This document shows positions 1 through 7,205 of a stretch of 64,000 bases of DNA, piece after piece (positions within the stretch are counted from its first letter, which is position 1; each line of letters opens with the position of its first letter). Source of the DNA: Chryseobacterium culicis (GTDB lineage Bacteria > Bacteroidota > Bacteroidia > Flavobacteriales > Weeksellaceae); contig NZ_PCPP01000002.1 of NCBI RefSeq assembly GCF_002979755.1, positions 434,001 through 498,000 of the forward strand, written 5' to 3'. Below the pieces are notes generated by a model. It was given only the letters and a program-made list of their open reading frames with translations, was not told where the DNA came from and searched no databases. A program made the translations under genes and the position numbers.

Positions 1-17
1 GTTGAAAGCGTAAAGAT

Positions 18-50
18 AAAAAGAGCAGTCAAATCTGACTGCTCTTTTTC
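18..50 (+). terminator. Intrinsic terminator of an upstream gene
   Basis: A perfect 10-bp stem (22-31 with 36-45, loop AATC) is followed by a T-run. It probably ends a gene lying mostly outside the window; an in-frame TAA at 11-13 could be that gene's stop codon. Confidence 0.8.
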
Positions 51-123
51 TTTTAAATAAGTTCTGCAATTCGAAAATAACAATTAAATTTATATCAACT
101 TTTTAGCCTTAAAGTATCATAGC

Positions 124-555
124 ATGATAAAAGGACCACATGACCATCATAAGAGTATAAGTGTAGATCCGGAAACTTCTGTCGGATTTATTCCCGCTAT
201 AAGACTGATTAATAATCCTGATGGATCATGCACTTTTGAGAAAGGTAAAATGCTCACGCTTAAACCTATCAATGCAACGGTTTTCTGGATGAGTAATGAA
301 ACGGAAGAATGGGAAAAAAGTGATCATCCAGCGCCCAGAAGACAATATGTTATTACGATCAGAGGGAATATAAGATTTAAAGTAACAGACGGCGCTACAT
401 TTATTATTAGACCAGGAATCATCCTTTTGGCTGAAGATCTTAAAGGGGCCGGACACAGCTGGGATATGGTGGAAAGTAAAGAGTGGGAGAGGCTTTATAT
501 CCCAATTTCAGAGAATGAGAGTGACTTTTTCATTCCTGATGCTGATTTTATGTAA
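124..555 (+). CDS. Small cupin-like protein
   Basis: A 143-residue protein without signal peptide or membrane segment. Residues about 70-125 have a cupin-like pattern: a beta-rich stretch (QYVITIRGNIRFKV), then TFIIRPGIILLAEDLKGAGH, resembling the second half of small RmlC-type cupins. The usual pair of metal-binding histidines is not obvious, so enzymatic function cannot be assigned. It is a single-gene unit between the terminator at 18-50 and the bidirectional hairpin at 580-607. The ATG at 124 is the first plausible start. Confidence 0.75.
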   Translation: MIKGPHDHHKSISVDPETSVGFIPAIRLINNPDGSCTFEKGKMLTLKPINATVFWMSNETEEWEKSDHPAPRRQYVITIRGNIRFKVTDGATFIIRPGIILLAEDLKGAGHSWDMVESKEWERLYIPISENESDFFIPDADFM

Positions 556-579
556 CAGCTAAAGATAAGATAGAATAAA

Positions 580-607
580 AATCCCTGTATGTTTTCATAC
601 AGGGATT
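580..607. terminator. Bidirectional terminator between convergent genes
   Basis: A perfect 12-bp stem (580-591 with 596-607, loop TTTT) lies between the plus-strand cupin gene and the minus-strand fabF gene. A-rich sequence before the stem gives a T-run for the minus strand. Confidence 0.75.
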
Positions 608-627
608 CTCAATTATTTTAATTCAAA

Positions 628-1869
628 TTAGCTGAATTTCTTGAACACTAAAGTCGCGTTATGGCCTCCGAATCCAAAAGCATTGCTTAAGGCATAGGTA
701 ATATCTTTTTCCTTTGCTTCTCCAAATACAATATTGATATCCTGAGGAATATTCTCATCAATACGGTGAAGATTGATTGTAGGAGGAATAATTCCGTTTT
801 GAATGGCTTTAATGGAAAGGATGGCTTCTACTGCTCCTGCAGCACCCAATAAATGACCTGTCATGGATTTTGTGGCACTGATGTCTAGGTTTTTACTTCC
901 TTTAAATAACTTATTAATTCCGTTCAACTCAACCAAATCTCCAAGCGGAGTAGAGGTTGCATGCGGATTAAGATAATCAATATCATCCACATTGATTCCT
1001 GCTTCATTGAGTGCCAATTGCATTGCTTTGATAGCTCCCACACCATCCGGATGAGGTGCTGTCATGTGATAAGCGTCTGCTGTCATGGCTGCTCCCACTA
1101 ACTCTGCATAGATTTTTGCGCCTCTTGCTTTAGCGTGTTCGTATTCTTCAAGAATTAATGTTCCCGAACCTTCACCCATTACAAAACCATCTCTGTCCGC
1201 ATCATAAGGACGGCTGGCAGTAGCAAAATCATCATTTCTTGTAGACATTGCTTTCATAATGGAAAATCCTCCGATTGAAGCCGGAGAAATTGCCGCTTCA
1301 GATCCACCGCTAACGATTACTTTAGCTTTTCCCAGACGAATATAGTTGAAGGCATCCATTAATGCCGTATTTCCGGTGGCACACGCAGAAACAGTGGTAT
1401 AATTGATTCCCTGCAGACCATATTTCATAGAGATCATTCCCGATGCCATATTGGCAATGAATTTTGGTACAAAGAATGGATTGAATCTTGGAGTTCCGTC
1501 ACCGGCTGCAAAATTCATGACTTCACTTTCGAAAGTCCACATTCCACCTTGTCCGGTTCCCCAGATTACTCCAATATCGAAAGGATCCATATTTTCCAGT
1601 TCAAGACCAGAATCTTTTAGAGCTTCCGCAGTGGAATACATGGCATATTGTGAAAATAAATCACTTCTTTTGATTTCGTTGTGTGTTAAATGAAGTTTTG
1701 GATCAAAGTTCTTAACCTCACATGCGAAATGTACTTTAAATTTTTCTGTATCAAAAAGGGTGATTTTATTAGCTCCACTCACTCCGTTGATACTATTTTG
1801 CCAAAATTCTTCGACATTATTTCCCAAAGGCGTCACTGCGCCCAGACCTGTAATGACAACTCTTTTCAT
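628..1869 (-). CDS. fabF: 3-oxoacyl-ACP synthase II (FabF-type)
   Basis: A 413-residue condensing enzyme of the KAS I/II family, which joins malonyl-ACP to an acyl-ACP in fatty acid elongation. The Cys-His-His triad is intact: Cys163 in VSACATGN, His303 in NPHATSTPLGD and His339 in SMTGHLLGAAG; length is typical of FabF. There is no neighbouring acpP, the usual partner of housekeeping fabF. It is instead the last gene of a TetR-thiolase-thioesterase operon, 2 nt after the thioesterase, so it may be a specialised second FabF copy. Family assignment is secure; the paralogue status is inference. Confidence 0.93.
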   Translation of the reverse strand: MKRVVITGLGAVTPLGNNVEEFWQNSINGVSGANKITLFDTEKFKVHFACEVKNFDPKLHLTHNEIKRSDLFSQYAMYSTAEALKDSGLELENMDPFDIGVIWGTGQGGMWTFESEVMNFAAGDGTPRFNPFFVPKFIANMASGMISMKYGLQGINYTTVSACATGNTALMDAFNYIRLGKAKVIVSGGSEAAISPASIGGFSIMKAMSTRNDDFATASRPYDADRDGFVMGEGSGTLILEEYEHAKARGAKIYAELVGAAMTADAYHMTAPHPDGVGAIKAMQLALNEAGINVDDIDYLNPHATSTPLGDLVELNGINKLFKGSKNLDISATKSMTGHLLGAAGAVEAILSIKAIQNGIIPPTINLHRIDENIPQDINIVFGEAKEKDITYALSNAFGFGGHNATLVFKKFS

Positions 1870-1871
1870 AA

Positions 1872-2297
1872 TTAGCTATTGATTTTGAATAAATTAGAGG
1901 TTCCTCTTGCGATTAAGCGTGTTTTGTCTGCATTCCATATTTCGCATTGTGCATTGACAAATTGCTTACCTCTTTTAATGATTTTAGTTTCGGCTACAAT
2001 ATTATCATTTTCTTTTGCAGTTGAAAAATAATCAATGACATTATTTATGGTGGTGATGAAAGAATTTTCATTTAAAGAAAACATGGTGGCACCAATGATG
2101 TCGTCTACTATTGCGGCTGTAACTCCACCATGAAGGTTTCCTATGGGGTTCAGCCATTCCGCTCTTACCGTATACTGAAATGCCAGTTGTCCCTCATCTG
2201 CAGAAAGAACGATGGGATTAAGCCATTTCATAAAAGGCGATGGTGACTGATCGAATTCTTTTCCAATGAATTGCTGTAATTGTGCTAATCTATCCAT
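1872..2297 (-). CDS. PaaI-like hotdog-fold acyl-CoA thioesterase
   Basis: A 141-residue single-domain hotdog protein. The family signature is NLHGGVTAAIVDDIIGATMF near residues 53-72, including the HGG turn and the acidic catalytic position on the following helix. Members hydrolyse acyl- or aryl-CoA thioesters in the cytoplasm. The gene lies between thiolase and fabF with gaps of 11 and 2 nt, so it is co-transcribed; it could unload acyl-CoA made or cleaved by its neighbours. The substrate cannot be read from the sequence. Confidence 0.85.
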   Translation of the reverse strand: MDRLAQLQQFIGKEFDQSPSPFMKWLNPIVLSADEGQLAFQYTVRAEWLNPIGNLHGGVTAAIVDDIIGATMFSLNENSFITTINNVIDYFSTAKENDNIVAETKIIKRGKQFVNAQCEIWNADKTRLIARGTSNLFKINS

Positions 2298-2308
2298 ACT
2301 TTCAATTT

Positions 2309-3577
2309 TTATTTTTCTAAAATCATGGTTACTCCCTGCCCGCGGGCTGCACAGATGGATATGAATCCTTTTCCGCTGCCTTTTTCATTAAGTAATTTTG
2401 CCAGGGTTGCAATAATTCTTCCGCCTGTGGCTGCAAAAGGATGTGCCGCTGCAAGGCTTCCTCCTTTTACATTCAATTTGCTTCTGTCTACCTTTCCAAG
2501 AGCTTTCTCCAGTCCGAATTTTTTGGCAAGTTCCTCATTTTCCCAGATTTTTATGGTCGCTAAAACCTGTGCTGCAAAGGCTTCATGAATTTCATAATAA
2601 TCAAAGTCAGATAGATTCATCCCTGCTTTTTTAAGCATTCTCTCTGCGGCAAAAACAGGAGCAAGAAGAAGATCCTGTTTATTTTCAACATATTCTATTC
2701 CTGCCAGTTCCGAAAAGCTGATATAAGCTAAAATTGGGAGGTTGTTAGCTTTTGCCCACTCTTCACTGGCCAGCAAAACTGCGGAAGCTCCGTCTGTAAA
2801 AGGGGTAGAATTTCCTGCGGTTAACGTTCCGTTCTGTTTATCAAAAGCGGGTTTTAGTTGTGATAGTTTTTCAATACTGCTGTCACGTCTTAGGTTATTG
2901 TCTTTATCTAAGCCAAATGCAGGAGTAATCATATCATCAAAGAATCCTTCATCATAAGCTTTAGCCATATTCTGATGACTTTTTAAAGCCAGTAAATCCT
3001 GTTCTTCTCTGGGAATATTGTAGTATTTGGCAGTAATTTCTGTGTGTTCACCCATTACCAGACCTGTTTTAGGCTCCTGTCCTTTGTAAGGAATAGGCAT
3101 CCAGTCTTTCAGTTTCGGACTTAAAAGCTGTTTTATTTTCCCAAAGGCAGATTTTTCTTTATTGGCTTTTAAAAGCGCTTTTCTTAATCTTGGCGAAGAC
3201 TCAAACGGGATGTTGCTCATTGCTTCCACACCGCATGCAATCCCTGATTCTATCTGGCCCAATGCAATTTTATTTCCGATATAAATAGCTGCTTCAATAC
3301 CTGTGTCACATGCCTGCTGAAGATCACAGGCAGGAGTTGCAGGATCAAGAGTGGTATTCATCACTGTTTCCCTGATGAGGTTGCTTTCAGAGATGTGTTT
3401 AATAACAGCTCCGCCGGCAACTTCTCCGAGACGTTTCCCCTGAAGATGATAACGGTCTATTAATCCATTCAGAGAAGCAAGCAGGAGATTCTGATTACCC
3501 TGCTCCGAATAAGCGGTATTCATTCTGGCGAAAGGAATTCTGTTATATCCTACAATAGCCACTTTTTTTGTTTCCAT
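2309..3577 (-). CDS. FadI-like acetyl-CoA acyltransferase (thiolase)
   Basis: A 422-residue thiolase. The nucleophile is Cys90 in DLQQACDTG; the distal motifs are HEAFAAQ, GGSLAAAHPFAATGGR and the C-terminal CAARGQG. The HEAFAAQ and HPFAATG versions match the FadI branch of beta-oxidation thiolases. No hydratase/dehydrogenase (FadJ-type) partner is adjacent. The start at 3577 (METKKVA) is preferred: it leaves a 10-nt gap to the TetR gene, while the upstream alternative at 3613 adds a non-homologous tail and overlaps that gene. The next gene is 11 nt downstream. Confidence 0.88.
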   Translation of the reverse strand: METKKVAIVGYNRIPFARMNTAYSEQGNQNLLLASLNGLIDRYHLQGKRLGEVAGGAVIKHISESNLIRETVMNTTLDPATPACDLQQACDTGIEAAIYIGNKIALGQIESGIACGVEAMSNIPFESSPRLRKALLKANKEKSAFGKIKQLLSPKLKDWMPIPYKGQEPKTGLVMGEHTEITAKYYNIPREEQDLLALKSHQNMAKAYDEGFFDDMITPAFGLDKDNNLRRDSSIEKLSQLKPAFDKQNGTLTAGNSTPFTDGASAVLLASEEWAKANNLPILAYISFSELAGIEYVENKQDLLLAPVFAAERMLKKAGMNLSDFDYYEIHEAFAAQVLATIKIWENEELAKKFGLEKALGKVDRSKLNVKGGSLAAAHPFAATGGRIIATLAKLLNEKGSGKGFISICAARGQGVTMILEK

Positions 3578-3587
3578 ATTGTATAAT

Positions 3588-4193
3588 TTATGATGGAAGA
3601 ATATTGAGTTCATGATCTATCATGCTGGTGATTCTGTCTAAAGCATTGTTTAGAAAACTTTGATCACCCATCGTTTTTGAAAGCAGAATTCCGCCTTCAA
3701 TAAGCATGATGAATAGAGATGCGAATTGTTCTGCATTTACGTTGCTGTTAATTTCCCCTTTCTTTTGCCCTTCCACAATAGCTGATGAAATTTTTGACAT
3801 CCATTGTTCAAAGGACTTTTTAACCTGATTTTTTAAAGCAGGGAAAGAATCATCCGCTTCCGTTGCTGCATTCATGATGGGACAGCCTCCGTTTGAGAAA
3901 ACAAACTTCCAGTTTTTCCGGTAAAAATCTACGAAAGCATGAAGCTTATCCAGAGAAGTTGGGAACTCACCCCCAAAAGAACGGCTAAGGGTTTTGCCCA
4001 GTAATCCTGCATTGTATTTATAAACCTCTATAGCGACTTCATCTTTGTTTTCAAAATTTCCATAGATACTCCCTTTCGTCAGTCCGGTTGCCTGAGTAAT
4101 GTCGGATAATGATGTGGAAATATAACCCTTCGTATTAAAAAGAGTAGCTGTTTTCTCGATGATATGCTGTTTTGTTTTTTCTGCCTTCGACAT
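3588..4193 (-). CDS. TetR/AcrR-family repressor
   Basis: A 201-residue regulator. The N-terminal TetR DNA-binding domain (about 8-55) includes NTKGYISTSLSDITQATGLT and the family's GSIYGNFENKDE segment; the rest is a helical ligand-binding domain. It is the first gene of the operon with thiolase, thioesterase and fabF. The 9-bp-arm palindrome at 4224-4245, 31 nt before its start and next to a TATATTTG box, is the natural autoregulatory operator. By analogy with other TetR regulators of lipid genes the ligand may be an acyl-CoA, but this is inference. Confidence 0.9.
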   Translation of the reverse strand: MSKAEKTKQHIIEKTATLFNTKGYISTSLSDITQATGLTKGSIYGNFENKDEVAIEVYKYNAGLLGKTLSRSFGGEFPTSLDKLHAFVDFYRKNWKFVFSNGGCPIMNAATEADDSFPALKNQVKKSFEQWMSKISSAIVEGQKKGEINSNVNAEQFASLFIMLIEGGILLSKTMGDQSFLNNALDRITSMIDHELNILPS

Positions 4194-4212
4194 TTAAATG
4201 CTTAATTATATG

Positions 4213-4245
4213 CAAATATACAAAAATATACCATTCGGTATATTT
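4213..4245 (-). promoter_or_regulatory. TetR operator palindrome and -7 box
   Basis: Perfect inverted repeat AAATATACC (4224-4232), spacer ATTC, GGTATATTT (4237-4245). On the minus strand a TATATTTG box (4213-4220) follows directly, matching the Bacteroidota -7 consensus TAnnTTTG. Repressor binding would cover the -33 region. The assignment to the adjacent TetR protein is inference from position. Confidence 0.65.
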
Positions 4246-4286
4246 GTTTGAAGATTTACATGATACAGATATTGGCGGATTACATT

Positions 4287-4340
4287 TTGGCTGAAGCCAA
4301 TGGATTTGTTTTTAAAATAAAAAACGGGCTAAAGCCCGTT
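4287..4340. repeat. Double hairpin between TetR operon promoter and osmC
   Basis: Two stem-loops stand in tandem: TTGGCT-GA-AGCCAA (4287-4300) and AACGGGCT-AA-AGCCCGTT (4323-4340), separated by an A/T-rich linker. The second, read on the minus strand, has a T-run after it and can end osmC transcription. The GGCTGAAGCC / GGGCTAAAGCCC pairing has the look of a mobile intergenic palindrome rather than an ordinary terminator. Confidence 0.55.
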
Positions 4341-4365
4341 CCTATTGATGTTGAAATTAAGATTT

Positions 4366-4785
4366 TTAATTTTCCAAAGTAGCATTCAATGTAATCTCAA
4401 AGTTGAATGCTGCACTTACAGGACATCCTTCTTCAGCGATTTTAGCAAATTTCTGGAATTCTTCTTCAGAGATTCCTGGAACTTTAGCGGTCAAAGTCAG
4501 CTCAGATTTTGTAATCTTTCCAATATTGGGATCAAGAGTGATGACCGAAGTTGTTTTTAATTCTTCAGGATTGTATCCGGCTTGTGAAAGCTCAGCATCT
4601 AATTTCATGGTGAAACATCCTGCATGAGCTGCTGCCAGTAATTCTTCAGGATTCGTACCTACACCATCCGCAAAACGGCTGTTGAAAGAATATTGAGTCT
4701 GGTTTAAAGTTGTACTTTGTGTTGTTAAATGTCCTTTTCCTTCTTTGATGGTACCGTTCCAAACGGCTGTTGCGTTACGTCTCAT
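4366..4785 (-). CDS. osmC: OsmC-family organic hydroperoxide reductase
   Basis: A 139-residue OsmC/Ohr-fold peroxidase that reduces organic hydroperoxides. Both redox cysteines are present: Cys57 in AAAHAGCFTM and Cys121 in EEGCPVSAAF. GTNPEELLAAAHA and NQTQYSFNSRF follow the OsmC rather than the Ohr subfamily, with near-colinear length. The start MRRNATA at 4785 is chosen by homology; longer open frames to 4995 run into the upstream AraC gene. A matching promoter lies at 4830-4860. Expected role: stationary-phase or oxidative-stress defence in the cytoplasm. Confidence 0.92.
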   Translation of the reverse strand: MRRNATAVWNGTIKEGKGHLTTQSTTLNQTQYSFNSRFADGVGTNPEELLAAAHAGCFTMKLDAELSQAGYNPEELKTTSVITLDPNIGKITKSELTLTAKVPGISEEEFQKFAKIAEEGCPVSAAFNFEITLNATLEN

Positions 4786-4829
4786 AATGTTTGTTTTTTT
4801 GTATTTAGTATTGTTTGATTTTGATGTTA

Positions 4830-4860
4830 CAAAGGTATGTCTGCAATGAGGCATATTCAA
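4830..4860 (-). promoter_or_regulatory. Bacteroidota promoter of osmC
   Basis: On the minus strand a TTG (-33 element, 4858-4860), a 20-nt spacer and TACCTTTG (-7 element, 4830-4837) stand about 45 nt before the osmC start. Both fit the Bacteroidota SigA consensus TTG-N19/20-TAnnTTTG. Confidence 0.6.
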
Positions 4861-4873
4861 TAGATAAAAAGAC

Positions 4874-5740
4874 TTAAATATTGTACTTTTTTCCCGAAGA
4901 GTAATTTTTTTTAAAATTTGCAGGAGTGCTTCCCGTTTTATTGGTGAAAAGACGGTTAAAATAAGCCGGATCTTCATATCCAAGCGTATAGGCAATTTCT
5001 TTAACAGGTTTATCTGTGTAGAATAATAATCTTTTTGCTTCTAACAAGATTCTGTTGATGATAAACTGGTTGGGAGAATCCAGATTTAAGCTTTTAAATT
5101 TATGGGTTAATGTTTTTGGAGCCATATGAAGCAGGTCTGCATACTCTGCCACATTATGTTTTTCTCTGAAATGAATTTCCAGATGTCTGCTGAAATCTCT
5201 GAAAACATCTAACTCAGTACCCGGAATTCGGACTGCGTTATTGTCTAAATTCTGTTGTTTCCATTTTCGGGTTGCACGGATGATGATCTGTTTTACATAG
5301 GTTCTGATCATTTCCTCGGCAGAAGAATCTTTCCATTCCAGTTCATCCTGGATATTTTGAAACAGTCCTTTTATAAGCATCGTTTCTGAATCCTCAAGCT
5401 CTACATAAGGTATTTCGAATACATTATGGAAGAGAAGCCCATCACAAGCTACTTCTTTGTCATGAATCTGGATACAATAGAAATCACGGTTGTAGAAAAG
5501 AAGAATAGATTCGTCTTTTCCTTTTAGAATATTTAGATGCTGATTGGTTAGGAAAAATAACGAGGGTTTCTTTGTCGTGTAATGATTAAAGTCTACCGTA
5601 AGCTCATATCCTGAAGGAATAAAAAATACTTTGATATCTGTGCTGAATCGATTTCCATTGAAATTCTCCAGATTTTCTTCTGAAAATACTTCCAGGCCGA
5701 GTCTTTTATAGTGGTCTTCGAAAATAAGCTGTTGCGGCAT
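4874..5740 (-). CDS. AraC-family regulator upstream of osmC
   Basis: A 288-residue regulator. The N-terminal half (about 1-150) is a beta-rich, cupin-like sensor; the C-terminal AraC domain (about 190-282) carries two HTH motifs, the second with the signature VKEIAYTLGYEDPAYFNRLFTNK... typical of the family. It is divergent from the AraC gene at 5941 and points towards osmC, 88 nt away, though osmC has its own promoter. Upstream at 5743-5761 is a near-palindrome (CTTTAACTTTAGTTTAAAG) that may be its operator. The effector is unknown. Confidence 0.87.
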   Translation of the reverse strand: MPQQLIFEDHYKRLGLEVFSEENLENFNGNRFSTDIKVFFIPSGYELTVDFNHYTTKKPSLFFLTNQHLNILKGKDESILLFYNRDFYCIQIHDKEVACDGLLFHNVFEIPYVELEDSETMLIKGLFQNIQDELEWKDSSAEEMIRTYVKQIIIRATRKWKQQNLDNNAVRIPGTELDVFRDFSRHLEIHFREKHNVAEYADLLHMAPKTLTHKFKSLNLDSPNQFIINRILLEAKRLLFYTDKPVKEIAYTLGYEDPAYFNRLFTNKTGSTPANFKKNYSSGKKYNI

Positions 5741-5940
5741 CCTTTAACTTTAGTTTAAAGATACAAAAAAGCATGATTTGAACTCTATTAAATTATTGAA
5801 ACCCAAATTTCTGATGCCTGACAGAGACAATTGGGATAAAATAAATAGGAAATATGTTTTTACATTGATATTATTTTATCATTTTTACAAAGATTTGTAT
5901 CCCGCCCTTTATTATTAACCCTTTTTTCACAACTGCCTGT

Positions 5941-6819
5941 ATGAGCGAATTAGAAAATATTCTGAGAGAAATAACTCCACTGTCTCCTGAGGATAGTTTT
6001 CTCGTATTTGACAGGATTAAAGCATCATTTGACTTTCCCTATCACTATCATCCGGAAATTGAAATCAACTTTATCTACAAAGGAAAAGGATACCGCAGAA
6101 TGGTAGGAGATCATACGGGAGAGATCGGAAATATAGAATTGGTATTGGTAGGGCCAAATTTACCCCATTGCTGGGCTAATTACAGATGCAAAAACAGAAA
6201 AACCCACGAGATCACGATACAGTTTAATCAGGATTTCTTTCACCAATCGCTGATGGAGAAAAATATTCTTAAACCTATCAATAATCTGATGAAAGATTCC
6301 ATTAGAGGAATACTTTTTTCAGCTGAAACTGCTGAGAAACTAAAAGATTCGTTTCTCAATCTGTCAAAGATGAACAGTTTTGAATCATTCATAGAAATTA
6401 TGAAGATTCTCAATGAACTGGCTGTTGCTGAAAATAAAATACTTTTATCGTCTTATAGTATTGAGCTGGAGACTTTTGCTGACAATGATAAAATGAAGAT
6501 CATCCACGATTTTGTTCATAAAAATTTTGAAAATAAAATCACGCTGGATAAAGTGGCTTCCATGGTGAATATGAGCAATGTGACTTTCAATAGGTTTATT
6601 AAGAAAAGAACCGGAAAGACTTTTATTAATTATCTGAATGAGATAAGAATCAGCTATGCTGCACGCTGGCTGATGGAAAAAAATCTTACGGTCTTTGAAA
6701 TTGCTTTTGAAGCCGGATTTAATAATATTGCCAACTTCAATAAGGTATTTAAGTCCATTAAAAAGACAACTCCCACTGAATTTAAAGAACAGTTTAAAGG
6801 AGTGAAAAAAATTGAATAA
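5941..6819 (+). CDS. AraC-family regulator at the head of the N-glycan PUL
   Basis: A 292-residue regulator: N-terminal AraC-type cupin (about 15-110; FPYHYHPEIEINFIYKGKGYRR gives the metal/ligand-type HxHxE start) and C-terminal AraC HTH domain (about 190-287; VFEIAFEAGFNNIANFNKVFK). It lies upstream of susC in the same direction but is separated by its own terminator (6875-6899), so it is a separate unit. Position suggests it senses a released sugar and activates the PUL. The 14-bp palindrome TACAAAGATTTGTA-like site at 5886-5899 sits 41 nt before its start. Confidence 0.87.
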   Translation: MSELENILREITPLSPEDSFLVFDRIKASFDFPYHYHPEIEINFIYKGKGYRRMVGDHTGEIGNIELVLVGPNLPHCWANYRCKNRKTHEITIQFNQDFFHQSLMEKNILKPINNLMKDSIRGILFSAETAEKLKDSFLNLSKMNSFESFIEIMKILNELAVAENKILLSSYSIELETFADNDKMKIIHDFVHKNFENKITLDKVASMVNMSNVTFNRFIKKRTGKTFINYLNEIRISYAARWLMEKNLTVFEIAFEAGFNNIANFNKVFKSIKKTTPTEFKEQFKGVKKIE

Positions 6820-7205
6820 TATTCTTTTACAACTTACTTTTTCTGTATCATCAGCTTAAAATAAAACACAAAACCGGGTATTTATATCCGATTTTTTTTG
6901 GATAAAATGTAAGATAAATCCCCTTTTTTCTATTGATTTTAATGTGGTGTATTTTATTGATATATAATCGTTTAGTTGCTTTTTAATAAAATTGCTGAAA
7001 AAATAATATCGTTTTATGATAAAATAGTATTATATCAGACTGGTTACAAAATTTAGATTTGTGAATGTGAATTAAATCTTAACAAAACTTTAAATTATTT
7101 AATACATAAACGATAAAATTTTGCTGAAAAAACAATAATTTTTTTTGTATTGAATAACAAAGCAATGTCATTGATTCTCAATTAAATCTAACGAATCTAT
7201 ACCTT
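6820..7205 (+). promoter_or_regulatory. 386-nt regulatory region before susC
   Basis: Very A/T-rich with no gene. It starts with a terminator for the AraC gene (stem 6875-6881 with 6884-6890, then eight T). Then come three copies of an ATCGTTTA-like motif (6967-6974, 7008-7016, and inverted at 7107-7114) and a direct repeat containing TTGCTGAAAAAA (about 6992 and 7121). TAGATTTG at 7055-7062 fits the -7 consensus, giving a leader of about 135 nt before susC; no clear -33 TTG is seen, which fits activator-dependent expression. Confidence 0.5.
6875..6899 (+). terminator. Terminator of the PUL AraC gene
   Basis: A 7-bp stem (6875-6881 with 6884-6890, one G-T pair) is followed by eight T residues (6892-6899). 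Confidence 0.6.

Noticed and set aside
3578-3613. Longer thiolase start
   Set aside because: The extra 12 residues are not thiolase-like and would overlap the TetR gene.
4786-4995. Longer OsmC start
   Set aside because: The 70 additional residues translate the AraC gene end and the promoter; OsmC homology begins at 4785.
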